This document shows positions 1-12,395 of a stretch of 64,000 nt of DNA, piece by piece. The notes beneath the pieces were generated by a model. It was not told the DNA's origin. It did not search any database and saw only the letters and a program-made list of their open reading frames with translations. Positions within the stretch are counted from its first letter, which is position 1. Each line of letters opens with the position of its first letter. The stretch covers positions 15,001 through 79,000 of the forward strand of contig JAXCGZ010000099.1 in assembly GCA_037179515.1 (NCBI GenBank), given 5' to 3'. The position numbers and the translations under genes were made by a program. Source of the DNA: Halocaridina rubra. Lineage: Eukaryota; Arthropoda; Malacostraca; Decapoda; Atyidae.

Positions 1-189
1 AAACCTGAACATACATACATACATACACATAAACACAGTGCCATATAATGGAGGATAAATTTGGAAGGAAAAGAAAGAGAAAGACTGAAAGCCTTTCCCC
101 CTCTCCACCCTTCAAATTATGTACGTGAGAGAGAATTACGTCAATTAATCCATTATCACTATTATCACAACCATTGCTACCACCATCAT

Positions 190-255
190 GATTATTATTA
201 TCATCATTATTATTATTATTATCATTATTATTATTATTATCATTATTATTATTAC

Positions 256-313
<58 letters not shown>

Positions 314-322
314 ATCATTACT
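190..322. repeat. (ATT)n microsatellite
   Basis: An imperfect ATT trinucleotide run with scattered ATC units. It translates as poly-Tyr/His and is not a gene. The first 190 bases are otherwise AT-rich sequence with nothing recognisable. Confidence 0.95.
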
Positions 323-374
323 ACAGCTTTTGTATATAGATAGAGTTATGAATCAAAAGTAGTAATTATTAATA

Positions 375-498
375 CATATAGACATGCACATACATATACA
401 TATACACATATACATACATATATACATATAAATACATATACACATACATATACATATACACATACATGCACACATGTACACACATATACATACATATG
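375..498. repeat. (ACATAT)n-like simple repeat
   Basis: An irregular alternation of CATACA and TATACA units in a purine-pyrimidine alternating tract. No coding signal is present. Confidence 0.9.
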
Positions 499-499
499 A

Positions 500-690
500 G
501 CTCTTGAGGGAGGGGGTTAGAATACTTCCTCCATGTTCCCCTGCGTGTCGTAAGAGTAGACTAAGTGGGGCGGAGCGAAGGGAATGAAAGAACCCTTCTC
601 TGTACTTTCTCTTCCCAGAAAGTCAGAGCATTATTCCTTTACTCAGCCACTCACCTTATAAGGGGAAAAGTGGCTTATGTATATAAAAAG
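500..690 (+). repeat. Interspersed repeat family R-C, copy 1
   Basis: This about 190-bp stretch, with the core CTGCGTGTCGTAAGAG, is shared with a second good copy at 57340-57515. That copy has the same order of motifs: a GGGGCGG block, a TCTTCCCA block and a CTTATAAGG block. Shorter, more decayed relatives lie at 33995-34060, 35155-35290, 41185-41290 and 63100-63165. No terminal repeats or coding region are visible, so the class is unknown. Confidence 0.7.
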
Positions 691-692
691 GC

Positions 693-1072
<380 letters not shown>

Positions 1073-1077
1073 AAGAA

Positions 1078-4000
1078 TTACATTTTCAACGTTGGGTATA
1101 CACTAAGTACAGGATATAAGTTCTCTGGGTTGCAAAAGTGCACACAAAGTTCAAAGTAGCTCAGGCCAAGAGGTCTGAAGTCCTTAAGCTTTGTGCACTC
1201 TGCAATGTAGTGTACTAAATTGTTGCCCCCTTCACACTCACATAAATGGCATTTTGAGTGTTCTGGGTGCTTTCTACCAGTTTTCTCGCAATTCACCTCC
1301 CATATATTTCTATAACCAAGTCTTATACGGGCAGCAACTCTATCACAGTCACCTGTAAGCATTTTACCCATGCTGTATTTGTGTCTCAGCCTTCTGAAGT
1401 TTTCATAATGTTGGATCGAACAGCTGCTTACATGTTGTGTGAGTGTAGAAAGTTCTTGCTCTTCCATAATCTCATTATACAACATTGTTTTAAACTGAGT
1501 CAGTGTGGTTATAGATTCAGACACTGAACTCTCAGTTGCCATTTTTGCCAGCCTGTCAGCCTTTTCATTACCTACTATCCCAACATGGGAGGGTACCCAT
1601 GAAAACTTAACTTGGAGTTTAAGTTTTGCGCAATCAATAAGAGCCTCTTGAATTTCAGCCATGTGAGTTTTGTAGGAGCTTTTTAATGATCTCAGTGACA
1701 GAAGCGCACTCTGCGAGTCACAGAATATGATAGCATTTCTCCTAGCACTGACAACATGTTCAATAGCAAGTTTTAGACCAACAATTTCACATTCGGTGAT
1801 TGATGACCATTTTGGCATACTCAGTGCTTTGTCAAATATTTGCTGCCCTTCAAAATTTTCATAAACTACAATGCTGCACCCAGACCCTCCTGCACTGCTT
1901 GTGTGAGACCCATCAGTGTAAATGCAGAGTGTTTCATTGTTAGTTGGGAAACTAGTTTCAATAAAGGCTTCAATTTCATCTAACCATTGATGTTTTTTAA
2001 TAATTGGAGCAACATTCGGACCAGATGATAATATTGGAAAGAGAATTTCTGGCCCAATCCTCTTGCAAGGATTTATTAATCGTTCAGGACCACTCTCAGT
2101 AAAGAGTGTTACATTATGTTTTTTTGTCTCATTGGTTATAAGCTTAAATACTTTGGGGTGAATTTGTCTTTCATACTGTATGTTACTTTTTATTAGTGAT
2201 TTAATGATTGTTGGCGCTGACTGCGGCCCTTGCAAATGACCAGCATTACATGGATGAGGCTGAGCTGATTTCGCTAGTTTAACTCCAAATATCACAGCTG
2301 ACTGTTTGATATGTTCTATCAAAGGTGGGAGGTTTAATTCATGTTGCATATTTATAATTCTGGTGCTCATAGGGCAGCCAAGAATAATCCTCATAGCTTT
2401 GTTCTGAATTTTTTCTAGGGGTCTTAAGATAGAGGTAGTCATAGTACAGAGCTGCAGGGTGTGATAGTCGACTAATGACCTGACATATACGAGATAGAAA
2501 GTTCGGCATATGTTAATTCCAACACCAGATACCCTATTGGCAAGAAGCTTTAACGGTCTGAGTCTCTGTTGCAGTCTTTCACACAAATCTTTGACATACT
2601 CTGTGTGAGGGGGAGAAGGAACTGGTATTCCCAAATATTTGTGATTTTCGCACACCTTAACCATTTGATTGCTTAATACAAGGTGAGGCTCTTGCGAGAT
2701 ACTGGAAAAGTACTTTGTTTTTGGAGTTGAAATGACAAGACCAATGTCTTTTGATACTTGAGAAAAATCATTAAGTATTATTTGCATATCATTGGCAGAA
2801 GGTGCCCTTATACATATGTCGTCTGCATAACATATGATGGTGCATTCATCATTTGGTAGTCTGAGAGACTTGAGAAGCTTATCCATTAAGATGTTAAAGA
2901 GAAGGGGAGACAGAACTCCTCCCTGAGGAGTTCCCAGTGTAAATTCCTTTTCGCTGGAAGTAAGATATCCTTTATAGTACACTTTAGAGGTTCGACTACT
3001 TAGGTAGCATCTAATTAGTTGCAGTAGTTTACCTTTGACCCCTAAAGTTGCTAAATGATCCAAAATAACGGTTCTATTTGCAATATCAAAGGCATTTTGC
3101 AAATCTAGAAAAACAGTGACTTCAGAGCAGTGCTCAACATTCATAAATTCTACAAAACAGTCTTTGGTACTTTTTCCTTTCATAAATCCATACAAATTAT
3201 TTGATAATTTTCCCTCGAGTGTGAAATCAAGTCTGTTAAGAATGACTCTCTCAAAGGCTTTGCAGAAGCAGGATGTCAGAGAGATAGGTCTTAATTTTGT
3301 ACTTTCTTTTTTTGGAATTGGAATAATAATGCTTTTTTTCCATTGTTCTGGAAGTGTGCCCTCATTATAAATAGTGCTGAATAAAAACTGAATTGGATTA
3401 ATACCATTACAAATATCATCATTAAGATCTCGGATTACTTGGTACGTAATGCCATCCTCACCCGGAGAGGTGCTCTTCCCATGGGAGAGAGCAAAGTCCA
3501 ACTCATTTTTGGTTATGTAGTCAATGAATCTGTCCTCTTCCATTGTTCTTGCACAGGATAATTCTATGTTCATCATTCTTTCAAAGTCAAGATTTCTTAA
3601 TCGTTGTTGAATATCGCAAGGAAGGTTTTCAAAGGAAGATGTCTTAGAGTATTGTAAGAGAAGTTCTTCAGCAAGAGTTTGGGAATCATTTGTTTGTGAC
3701 ACACTGATGTTTTTGCCAACCAGAGCATTAATTGACTGCCAGATTTTAGAACTACTCGTATGAGCATTGATAGACTGTAGGAAGTTTTGAAAGTGCTTAA
3801 TTCGGACATCACTTTTAAGCTCACGGTACTCTCGTAGAGTAAGTAGCAGATTTTCAAGAGTGGTTGCATTGTTGTCCCTTTTATACATATCAACTGCACT
3901 GTCTACCTGTTTTTTAAATGTGTTTAGCTTGTTATCTTCTGTCCAATTGTTTTTCTTCTTGATTGCCTTGTGTTTAGGCTTGTGTATGTAAGTTCTATGG

Positions 4001-4908
4001 AATAAATATATCCGTTCTATTAAGAGATCATAGATTTCTTGGCCTGTAATGGTCTGAATATCTATATTTTCAAATGTAGAAGCCATAAAAGAGCGAAAAG
4101 GGGCAACGAATTCAATAGGAATATTTATCTGCTTTCGTTTATGTGCTTGACAAATGCCGGAATCGAGTAGGAATGTGCTCTCAAGTGCAAAATGGTCAGA
4201 CAATAGATCGTCTATTCTTCTGCAAGTAAAGTCTTTCCCATATTCTAAACCATGATAAAATATGTAGTCTAGTCTACCACCTCTAAGGTGGGTACGCAAA
4301 CGTGGTCCTAGTAAGGTAAAATTGTTATCACTAATAAACTCATAGAGCCGTCTGCCATTGTAATTACAGATGTTATCAGATGTTTCTGCAAATTCTTTGT
4401 GCCTTGCATTAAAATCTCCAGCAAATATAATGTTCTCATACATAAGGGGATGTGGTAATTTTGCTTCATTAAAGGCATCAGTTCCAATTTATGTATTACA
4501 AACATAAAAAGGATTGGTTTTGACATTTATTTTGAAAAGCATATATGTGACATTCTTGTTATCCTCACCATCATTACTTGGATTAGTGCTGGTTTCGATT
4601 AACTGATGGGGAATGCAGTTACTAATATAAGTGGTGAGGCCTTGCTTACTATCAAGCGAATATTTGGAATAGCCTCTTATGTTGCACAACTGATGAGAGT
4701 GCAAACTTTCTTGCAGACATACAAATGTTGGTTTCTCTTTTTTAACACAGTGCAAAATATCCACAAATCTTTTCTTCAAAGAATGAATATTGAAAGTTAA
4801 GATTTTGTAATGCATGAAAAGATCAGAACGCATAATTAGGGCCTTGATAACAAGAATTACAGTAATAATCACAAAAGTAATGAGTACAGTAACAATCACC
4901 AGTGTCAC
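1078..4908 (-). pseudogene. LINE ORF2: endonuclease-reverse transcriptase-RNase H, one nonsense codon
   Basis: ORF2 makes the retrotransposition enzyme that nicks target DNA and copies the element RNA into it. The endonuclease starts near LTFNIHSLKKR, and the catalytic GDFNARH and SDH motifs are present. The RT domain has the GTPQGGVLSPLLF block and the catalytic YADD box, encoded at 2818-2829. RNase H is marked by IYTDGS (about 1909-1926) and a later HVGIVGNEKAD block. The C-terminus has a Cys/His cluster (CHLCE...H...C). An in-frame TAA at 4489-4491 interrupts the endonuclease domain; both sides are in the same frame. The likely true start is the Met at 4833-4831, because residues before it come from the repetitive spacer. 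Length from that Met is about 1250 codons, normal for this group. Confidence 0.9.
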
Positions 4909-5235
4909 AACAGCAGTTATGGTAACTGTTATGAGAATGATGATTCACACATACAAGCATACACATATATATGTGCACATACCTGCATATATATATATGC
5001 AGACACATGCACACACACACATGCACACATGAAAATACCTAATTATAGTAATAATCATGAAGTTAATGATTATAATAACAATCACTAGTGTCACAACAGT
5101 ATTCACACCAACAGCTATAGGAATAGTGATAGACACACGTATATGCATATACATATACATATACACATACACCCACATACCTACATACATGAGAATCTCC
5201 TTATATATGCATGCACATGCACACACACACACACA
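4850..5235. repeat. Tandem duplication in the LINE inter-ORF spacer
   Basis: Two diverged copies of an about 185-bp unit (about 4850-5030 and 5033-5235) lie between ORF1 and ORF2. Each has a body with AATCACYAGTGTCACAACAG followed by a CA/TA-rich tail. The duplication lengthens the spacer to about 460 bp. Confidence 0.75.
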
Positions 5236-5365
5236 TATCTATTTATGAAGAAAAGGTATGACATAGAGATAAGAGACAGGTTCATTGTAGTAAGAAGGGT
5301 GTGATTAATTAGAAAGAAAGAAAAAAAAATTAAAGAATAGAAAGTTGGGAGAGTGATATCTGCAT

Positions 5366-6508
5366 CTAATTATCTGCAGTGTTAAGGAATTTTACCTGTT
5401 CAAGTATGAGGGCTTTACCTTTGACTTTAGCAGCTCGTGTTATTCGGGTTCTTTGAGCTATTTCCTTGTCACTGCCATTATCATTTTGAGATGATATAGG
5501 ACAAACCTTAAATGATTCATTTGTCATGTTTTCAAGCTGAATCATTAATGTAGCTACTTGCTCTTTTAAGTTTTTGAGCATCTTTTCATAGGAGTTATTT
5601 TTGCACTGTAGTTCTCGGTCGTTATCTCTGATAGTTTGTTCATTCACTGTTACAATTTGTTCATTCACTGCAGTGATTTGTTCCTTCACTGCTACAATTT
5701 GTACCTGAACTGCTTCATCTGTAGTTGTCAGTAATGATTCACCCTCGGCAGATCCTGTATCTTGGCTCTCCGAGGTGATACTATCTTCATTCTGCTGGGA
5801 ACAGTTATGCTCTCACATATTTTCAGTGACTGTGCCACATCGTGAGCAAGTCCGGGACCGAGGAGTTGTTGTGATGGGCCCAGCAGTCTCTGCTGAACAT
5901 TTTTGATAAGTGTGCCCCTTCTGGCAATAGAGGGAGCGCTGGATGTTGGTTGAAGATTTTTCTTGCACTTTGAGGATAGGGGGATCTTTAATCCCTGGAA
6001 GAAGGACAATTTCTTCTGGAGGATTGACTTCAATTGATTTCCACATCATCTTTAGAGTCGAAGATTCTTTTCCATCATACTTTAAGCGTTGTAGGCTTTT
6101 GATGTATTTTCCATCTTCATTTTCTAAGAGGGAGTGCAGTTGTTCTTTATTCCAATAAGTAGGAAACCCTTTAATGAAAAATGTTCTAAGAGGTGGCTTA
6201 TCCTTTGACACGAATTGGAGCCCCCCATGCACACCCCTTTGCAATTCTTCAATAAGATGCTTGTTTTTCCTCATGACATATAGATGATTAAACCACCATT
6301 TGCTTTGGTTGGGAATGCTCAGCGAATGATGGTGAATGGGAAGGAATTTATTCCTCCATTGAAATTTTTCCGCGAGAGATATACCTTCTGGAAAGCTTAG
6401 GAGGTGAAAATCCTTCCTTGGGAACACAGACCTAGGTTTGATACCTCTGTCTTTGGCCAGTACCTTCGTTGAGGAACGTGTTCCCCTTTCAGGTGGGGGG
6501 GTAGCCAT
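5366..6508 (-). pseudogene. LINE ORF1: gag-like RNA-binding protein, one nonsense codon
   Basis: This is the ORF1 partner of the downstream ORF2. The protein starts MATPPPERGT. A central region resembles the RRM-like gag fold of I-type elements (GVHGGLQFVSKDKPPLRTFFIKGFP). A degenerate zinc-knuckle block follows (YCQKGHTYQKC and CSRCG); the first knuckle lacks one Cys. An in-frame TGA at 5813-5815 cuts it after 231 residues, but the same frame stays open beyond it to 5366. The extra part contains a coiled coil made of near-perfect heptads (AVKEQIT, AVNEQIV, TVNEQTI). Reading through the stop, ORF1 would have about 380 codons. Zinc knuckles and a coiled coil fit ORF1 proteins that bind LINE RNA and oligomerise. 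Confidence 0.82.
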
Positions 6509-6611
6509 AAGGAGAGTATTTGGTGATGGGGGTGTAAGGAGGGGTGGTCAAATTCAGAGCTTGGTGTCGTTTTCAAGTATATGCCTCTCTTGCGCTAAGC
6601 CTATCAGACTG

Positions 6612-6989
6612 GTGTGTGTGTGTGTGTGTGTGTGTGTAAGTATTTTAACACACACAATGATGCACTGGTAGGGAGGTATGAGATTCCCTCTCGCACTCAC
6701 TATGGGGTATGTTCTTTACCACAGCCGTAACGGTCAGAAATACAGTAAATTGAGTCGGAATTTTCTTTCTTTAAAGTATATTTTTCAAAAACGTTATTTT
6801 ACTCGATATTTATTTATTTATTTTCTTTTTATTATTTATATATATAGATTTATATATATATATATATATATATATAAAACTATGTTTGTATACAATATAA
6901 TTGTCACTCCCCCCTTCTTTCTGTCCTTTCCCCAACAAAAGGACGATGTTTTAGCGTGACCTAACACCAAGGGTGCCAGGGACGAACTG
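6612..6989. other. Simple repeats and unassigned sequence
   Basis: (GT)n at 6612-6637 and (TA)n at about 6836-6876 are separated by unique-looking sequence with no coding potential that I can support. Confidence 0.7.
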
Positions 6990-7171
6990 ACCATATTGTT
7001 AGTTAGCTAGACACACACAAATGAATTTCATAAACGCATCTGACGCGGTTCTGTGTATGGCTAGGATCCCGTACATAGAACAGCGTCAGATGCGTTTATG
7101 AAATCCATTTGTGTGTGTCTACCTAACTAACAACATGGTATCCTAGGTTTACACTGTTTAAGAAAACGTGC
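6990..7171. mobile_element. Palindromic MITE P1, damaged copy
   Basis: An inverted repeat with arms containing TTAGTTAGCTAGACACACAC and ATAAACGCATCTGACGCGG. It matches the better copies at 11683-12041 and 43689-43916. The left terminus and part of the centre are missing, so the two arms are unequal. It has no coding capacity. Confidence 0.85.
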
Positions 7172-8031
7172 CATGGAGGCTCTACTCACTGAACTGGAAA
7201 AGCATAAGGAAGCTTTATGTCATGGATTGGAAATCTATCTGTTTCCATTCTTATGTGTACTGACAACAATTTGTCCTGAAGAAATAGAGAAATTTTTTAA
7301 ACATCGGTCAAAAGTTTATCACTGAGAAACCTTGATTGTTCTGAGCTTTTAAATGAATATGAACATCCTAGACAGTACATCGGTCTTGATGATTATTGTT
7401 AGACTCTCCCACCACAGTACAGCAAAATATTGTTGGGCAAGTTGAAATAGGTCTATCCCAATGTCGATATTCCGCTTAAGAGTCTTTTTGTACATGATGG
7501 TAACCACCTGTGCAGGAATACGTTTATTGACAAGATTAAAACGTTGCAGCGTGCGAAACAGCAACGTTTGAATTGACTTGCAATGATGTGTATCAAAAAG
7601 CTACATAGTGAAAAACATTGACTTCAACTTACTTATAAAGCAGTTATGTGCGAAGGAAATTCACATATCCCTGTGTCCTAGCCATGGCCGCAATTCAAAA
7701 CTAGAACATATATGAAACTCCATCCATATACGTTTACTAAGACGAATTGCAACTTCCAGAGCATTCCCGTTATCGGTGACTCTTGTGCTGAAAAATAGTA
7801 TACATTTTTCCTCTTGTTTGTGGGGGAACGAAGTCTGTTACGTCACCCACCCACCCCCCGTCCCTCATCAACGCGCGACTGGTTGTCATTAATTTTAATT
7901 CTTCCCCTCCATTTCCTACAGCGGAAACAACAACACTGTCACCTTTGCCCTCTAGCGGCGAAAAGGTTGACAACAATAACAACTTTGACACTGTCAGGTC
8001 ATTTTAAGTTACAGATACAATATTTTTATAC

Positions 8032-8033
<2 letters not shown>
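7172..8033. other. Unassigned intergenic stretch
   Basis: A plus-strand open frame beginning MEALLTELEKHKE at about 7172 runs for about 50 codons and then decays into stops. I recognise no domain in it. No repeat family from elsewhere in the window is seen here. Confidence 0.4.
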
Positions 8034-8120
<87 letters not shown>

Positions 8121-8290
8121 CAGTTTGTATATCACAATTAGTTCCCATGAATTAGGGTGGACATACACCCACCTTGTTGAAGTTGTAGAATTAAGGGTGG
8201 ATGCCCTTCCTAGCACCCCGCGACTTTAAATGTAACCGTGGTATTAAGCTCTGCTTCCTGAATCGCAAGTTCTTTTGCTGAATTACTGTA

Positions 8291-8370
<80 letters not shown>
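8034..8370. repeat. Two (AT)n microsatellites flanking a short spacer
   Basis: (AT)n runs at 8034-8118 and 8293-8370 surround about 175 bp containing the phrase GGGTGGATGCCCTTCCTAGC, a motif often seen in interspersed repeats. No gene is present. Confidence 0.9.
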
Positions 8371-8373
<3 letters not shown>

Positions 8374-9840
8374 ACAAGAGGGAGTACTTTAGCTCTTGCG
8401 AGTATAATTATCTGTTCATCTTCAGAAAATATAGTGCAGTTTAAGAACGTGGTCTAACCAAGAGAGTGTGGAGATTAAGAGTAAGTGGAGTAAATCCGAA
8501 AGGAAGACCTAAAATAAACTAGACAGGGGGGGGGGCTGGAAAGACCATTGTATGCACATGATATGTCTTAGGAGCAGTGAAGAGAGATTGTGACAAAATG
8601 GTGATCTGTTGAGAGACATTGTAAGAAGATGACACTGGTCAATATGATTTTGCAGTACCCGCTCAGTGCTGTAAACTGGGACCGATGGGTGTGTGTAAAG
8701 TAGCTTCACTTGATGTGGAGTTGTAGTGGTAAACCAGCTACGGCTGTCGGACCTCATAGCAAACGATTTTATCCACTTATACCCTGGATGATTAAGTCGG
8801 TGTGATTATTGAGATAGGGAAGGGTTGGGAAATCTATTTCCAAGGAGTTAAGCTATGAAAAATAGGACAAGTTATTTTTCTGATTTAGGAATGTGTGCTT
8901 TGACTCGACACTCATCCTTACAAGGTGCTACTACTGCCATTGAACATACATGTGTCAAAACACAAATTATATCTTAACTTTACGAGAGACATTCATATAG
9001 GATTGTACATCCTTCTAGGTATAATTCATTGATTAAAGCTCACAGATATGTTGTCCATTCTTTTTTGTTTCTCCGACCGCCTCATCTTCCAGCTCCGAAG
9101 CTCTTACTCCTAAACCCTCAATTCTACTCTTCTTCTTTTTCTTTGCATCCTCACCCTCCTCCTCCTCCTCTTATCCCTCCTTCTCCTCTTCTTCTTCTAC
9201 CTAGAAAAAAAAAATTACTTTCTTGGCATAATTTTTCATCAGTCTCATTACGAACACCTTGGGGTGTGGGTGGGTGGAGGGGGAGGGTCTAAAGAGGGGG
9301 AAGGAGGTCAGTGTTGTCATCATCAGCCTCATCCATCACCTGCCCCTGCCAACCACACTCTGCCAAAGTGACAACAACAACTTTTCTTTTGGCAGCTTTA
9401 TCATATAACCCCCTTTATCTCCATTAGGGTTAAATATCAAATATTCCTTTGAATTAACTGTTATTTTCCCAAGCTTAATATGTCCTACATTTCTGGACAT
9501 CTTAAAACAGGCTTTTTTCCTAAGTTCGGTTAGGTCAAGTTAACAGGTTAACCCTTTATATAATTAAGGTTTGACCCAAATGAGCTAATCAGAATTCGAT
9601 TATGTTCTCATAGCTCTTGGCTCTAACCCAGGAAGTCCTGATTCCAGCTCCTTAAGGTAATTCATACTGTGTCTGTTTGCTGTAATTATCTTATATAAGA
9701 TAAATGGGGGTAATAGTAACCCTCCTATAGGTAGATACTCCCTGTCTCCTCTGCAGGATAAGTGATCTCGTATTATTTGATCCTTAATGTTTATTATTAG
9801 AAATCAGTCTCGTCACGAGTTTTGTCTTTCCTTTGTCTTT
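8371..9840. other. Intergenic stretch, possible decayed LINE tail
   Basis: Around 8480-8660 the plus strand has a weak match to a LINE C-terminal tail: a KGRPK block, then W, then an LRSSEERL segment, broken by a G-run and stops. The rest holds CT-rich tracts (9130-9200) and no supported gene. Confidence 0.3.
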
Positions 9841-11546
9841 TCCAAAATGCGTGTGTGTGTGTGTGTGATTACTTAATTGTGATTACCTAATTGTGTTTAC
9901 GGGAAAGAGCCCAAAGCTCGTATCTTCCCGTCTCCTGATCGCTTCCATTTTATACTTAGTGATACTTATCATACCTGTCCTTAAAACTATGGATTGAGAT
10001 AGCATTAACTACCTCCTCGCTTAGCCAATTCCAATTATCAACTACTCTTACACTGAAAAAGTATTTCCTTACATCCTGCAAACAAGTTTTCTTACCAAGC
10101 TTCAAACTATGACCTCTAGTTCTAGAGCCAGCCATATCAAAATATCGATCCCTATCCACTCTATCATAACCATGAAGGAATTTAAAGACTGTCACCATAT
10201 CCCCCCTCACTCTTCTAGCTTCGAGTGATGGTAAGTCTAATTCCCTCAGCCTCTCATCATAACTGAGATTGCGTATTTCTGGCACCAGTTTCGTGGCATG
10301 TCTTTGAACTTTTTCCAGCTTAGCTATGTGCTTTTTCAAGTGCGGATTCCAAAAGGGGGCTGCATATTCGAGTTTTGGCCTCACATAGGTTACATAAATA
10401 TTTCTGAACATTTCCTTGTCCATGTGCCTGAAGGCTACCCTTACATTTGATAAGAATGCATATGCTGCCCTTACTATGCCATTTATATGTATTTCTAGAG
10501 ACAAATCTGCCAGTATGTTTACTCCTAGATCTCTCTCATTTTCTGTCTCTTGAAGTTGTACTCCAGCCACCGAGTAGTCAAGCTTGGGCCTTCTTGCACT
10601 TGTACCCATTCTCATTACCTTACATTTTGAAGTATTGAATTTCATTAGCCACTTTTCTGACCACTCATGCAGATTATTTAGATCCTCCTGAAGTTCTCTA
10701 CCATTGTTCTCGTTTTTTACTTTCTTCACAATCTTTGCATCATCTGCAAACATATTCATGAATGAATTTACAGACTCTGGTAGGTCATTTACATATACAA
10801 GGAACAAAAGTGGCCCTAAAACTGAACCCTGTGGAACTCCACTACTAACTCTTCTCCATTCAGACACTGAGTGTCTTACTCTAACCCTCTGTTCCCTTCC
10901 TTCTAAGTAAGTTTTTATCCATTCCAAAACATTTCCACCTATTCTAGCCATTGATTGCAGCTTCCTAATAAGTCTCCCATGTGGAACAGTGTCAAACGCT
11001 TTCTGGAAGTCTAGGAATATGCAATCTGCCCAGCCCTCTCTTTCCTGTAAGATTTGGCTTACCTCATCATAAAATTCTAATAAGTTTGTTACTGTTGATC
11101 TACCTTCTCTGAAGCCATGTTGCCTCACTGACAAAAAGTTGAAGGATTCCAAGTGAAGAGAGATATGTTTCCTTAGTAGTTTCTCCATAACTTTGCAAAC
11201 TATGCTGGTCAAGGAAACTGGTCTATAGTTCAGAGCCGTATCCCTCCTTCCCTTTTTGAAGATAGGTATCACATTTGCTTGTTTCCAGCATCTTGGAATC
11301 TCCCCCGACTCCAGTGACTCCTTAAATATGATACTTAGTGCCACTGATATTGTGTTTGCGCATTTTTTAAGCACATGAGGGGATATGTCATCAGGACCTG
11401 TAGCTTTATGAACATCTAAATCCATCAGCGCTTTGCATACCTCTGTGGCTGTAAGGTTGATGTTCTCTAATACCGGCCCTTGAGCTTCTATCACTGCAAT
11501 CTGAGGGGGTGGGGTATTTTCTACTGTAAATACTGACTGAAACTCC

Positions 11547-11548
<2 letters not shown>
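9841..11548 (-). mobile_element. CR1-like LINE, 5'-truncated
   Basis: A minus-strand LINE whose 5' side stops exactly at a (GT)n tract and whose 3' side ends in a short unit, ATTACCTAATTGTG, next to another GT run. A similar unit is seen near 49190. Relatives in the window are the fragments at 27355-27870, about 24130-24300 and 61478-61540. The reading frame is open from the truncation point to its natural stop, so the insertion is fairly young. Confidence 0.88.
9956..11548 (-). CDS. CR1-like LINE reverse transcriptase (5'-truncated ORF2)
   Basis: The open frame encodes the RT half of a LINE ORF2, without the endonuclease. Visible motifs are WKQANVIPIFKKG, NYRPVSLTSIVCK, ADCIFLDFQKAFD, SGVPQGSVLGPLLF and the catalytic FADD (encoded at 10739-10750), followed by a thumb region and the C-terminal block ELDLPSLEARRVRGDM. 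The first Met gives 512 residues (11494 to 9956), but homologous-looking sequence continues in frame upstream to the (GT)n tract, so the Met is probably not a real start. No stop or frameshift interrupts it. Lacking an endonuclease and promoter, it cannot be autonomous. Confidence 0.88.

Positions 11549-11616
<68 letters not shown>
11549..11616. repeat. (GT)n microsatellite
   Basis: About 34 GT units that form the 5' boundary of the CR1-like element. Confidence 0.97.
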
Positions 11617-11619
<3 letters not shown>

Positions 11620-11682
11620 TTCAATGTTCTAACAAACGTTCTAAATACTTCATGCAGGTTGTCTAACTAACTCATAACTTTG

Positions 11683-12041
11683 ACCCAATTTCTAAAACAG
11701 TGTAAACCTAGGATATCATATTGTTAGTTAGCTAGACACACACAAATGGATATCATAAACGCATCTGACGCGGTTCTGTGTATGGCTAGGATCCCGTACG
11801 GGATCCTAGACCCGATTTATTAAACAGTGTAAACCTAGAGATGTCATTTTGTTAGTTAGCTAGACACACACAAATGGATATCATAAACGCATCTGACGCG
11901 GTTCTGTGTATAGCTAGGATCCCGTACGGGATCCTAGCCATACACAGAACCGCGTCAGATACGTTTATGAAATCCATTTATGTGTGTCTAGCTAACTAAC
12001 AAAATTGCATCTCTAGGTTTACACTGTTTAAGAAATCGGGT
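11683..12041. mobile_element. Palindromic MITE P1, compound copy (about 1.5 units)
   Basis: The terminal inverted repeat starts ACCCRATTT and ends AAATCGGGT. The 5-mers just outside are CTTTG (11678-11682) and CTTTA (12042-12046), a 5-bp target duplication with one change. Inside, a left arm reaches the palindrome centre CCCGTACGGG and then restarts with a second terminus at about 11801. That second terminus begins a full palindromic unit ending at 12041. No coding region is present. Confidence 0.88.
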
Positions 12042-12395
12042 CTTTACCACAGTGCCGTGCTAGTTCAGATAATAATAATTCAACTGCCACCAAAAATATC
12101 ACTTCTTCTTTCGACCACAGCTTAGAGGCCTTATGGTGTCTTTAACGGATGACATCTTATGATTTTCTAACTTTGATATATAAGTTTGTAGATCGAGAAG
12201 ATATGCTTAGAGTTTCCAAGAAGTATTTCCAAACTTCACTTAATTGGACTATTCAGATTCTTGCTACCAGACTTCTAGTTATCAGTTAAGTCATAACTGG
12301 TTATGGGAAGGATTTAGTGCCAAGAATCAGGCTCATAAGAATGTACTACAAAAGTGTCACTGTTTCGAGAGTCAGCATTGGGAGACTAAAATCTT

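Larger units (their letters stand above)
1078..6611 (-). mobile_element. Nearly complete I-type non-LTR retrotransposon (LINE) with ORF1 and ORF2
   Basis: The minus strand carries, in order, a short 5' region (6611 to 6509), a gag-like ORF1, a spacer of about 460 bp and an ORF2 with AP endonuclease, reverse transcriptase and RNase H. Presence of RNase H after RT places it in the I/Nimb/Ingi group rather than RTE, CR1 or L2; the exact clade is inference. Each ORF has exactly one in-frame stop codon and no frameshift that I can see, so the copy is young but inactive. The 3' UTR is almost absent: the ORF2 stop lies within a few bases of the neighbouring RTE tail. The 5' edge is drawn at a CAGTCTGATAG box next to a (GT)n tract, which is a guess. 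Confidence 0.88.

Noticed and set aside
7814..8155. Open frames through (AT)n runs encoding poly-Ile-Tyr
   Set aside because: Produced by the TA dinucleotide repeat; the same occurs at 8.3, 18.9, 26, 50.5, 55.5, 57.9, 60.2 and 61.4 kb.
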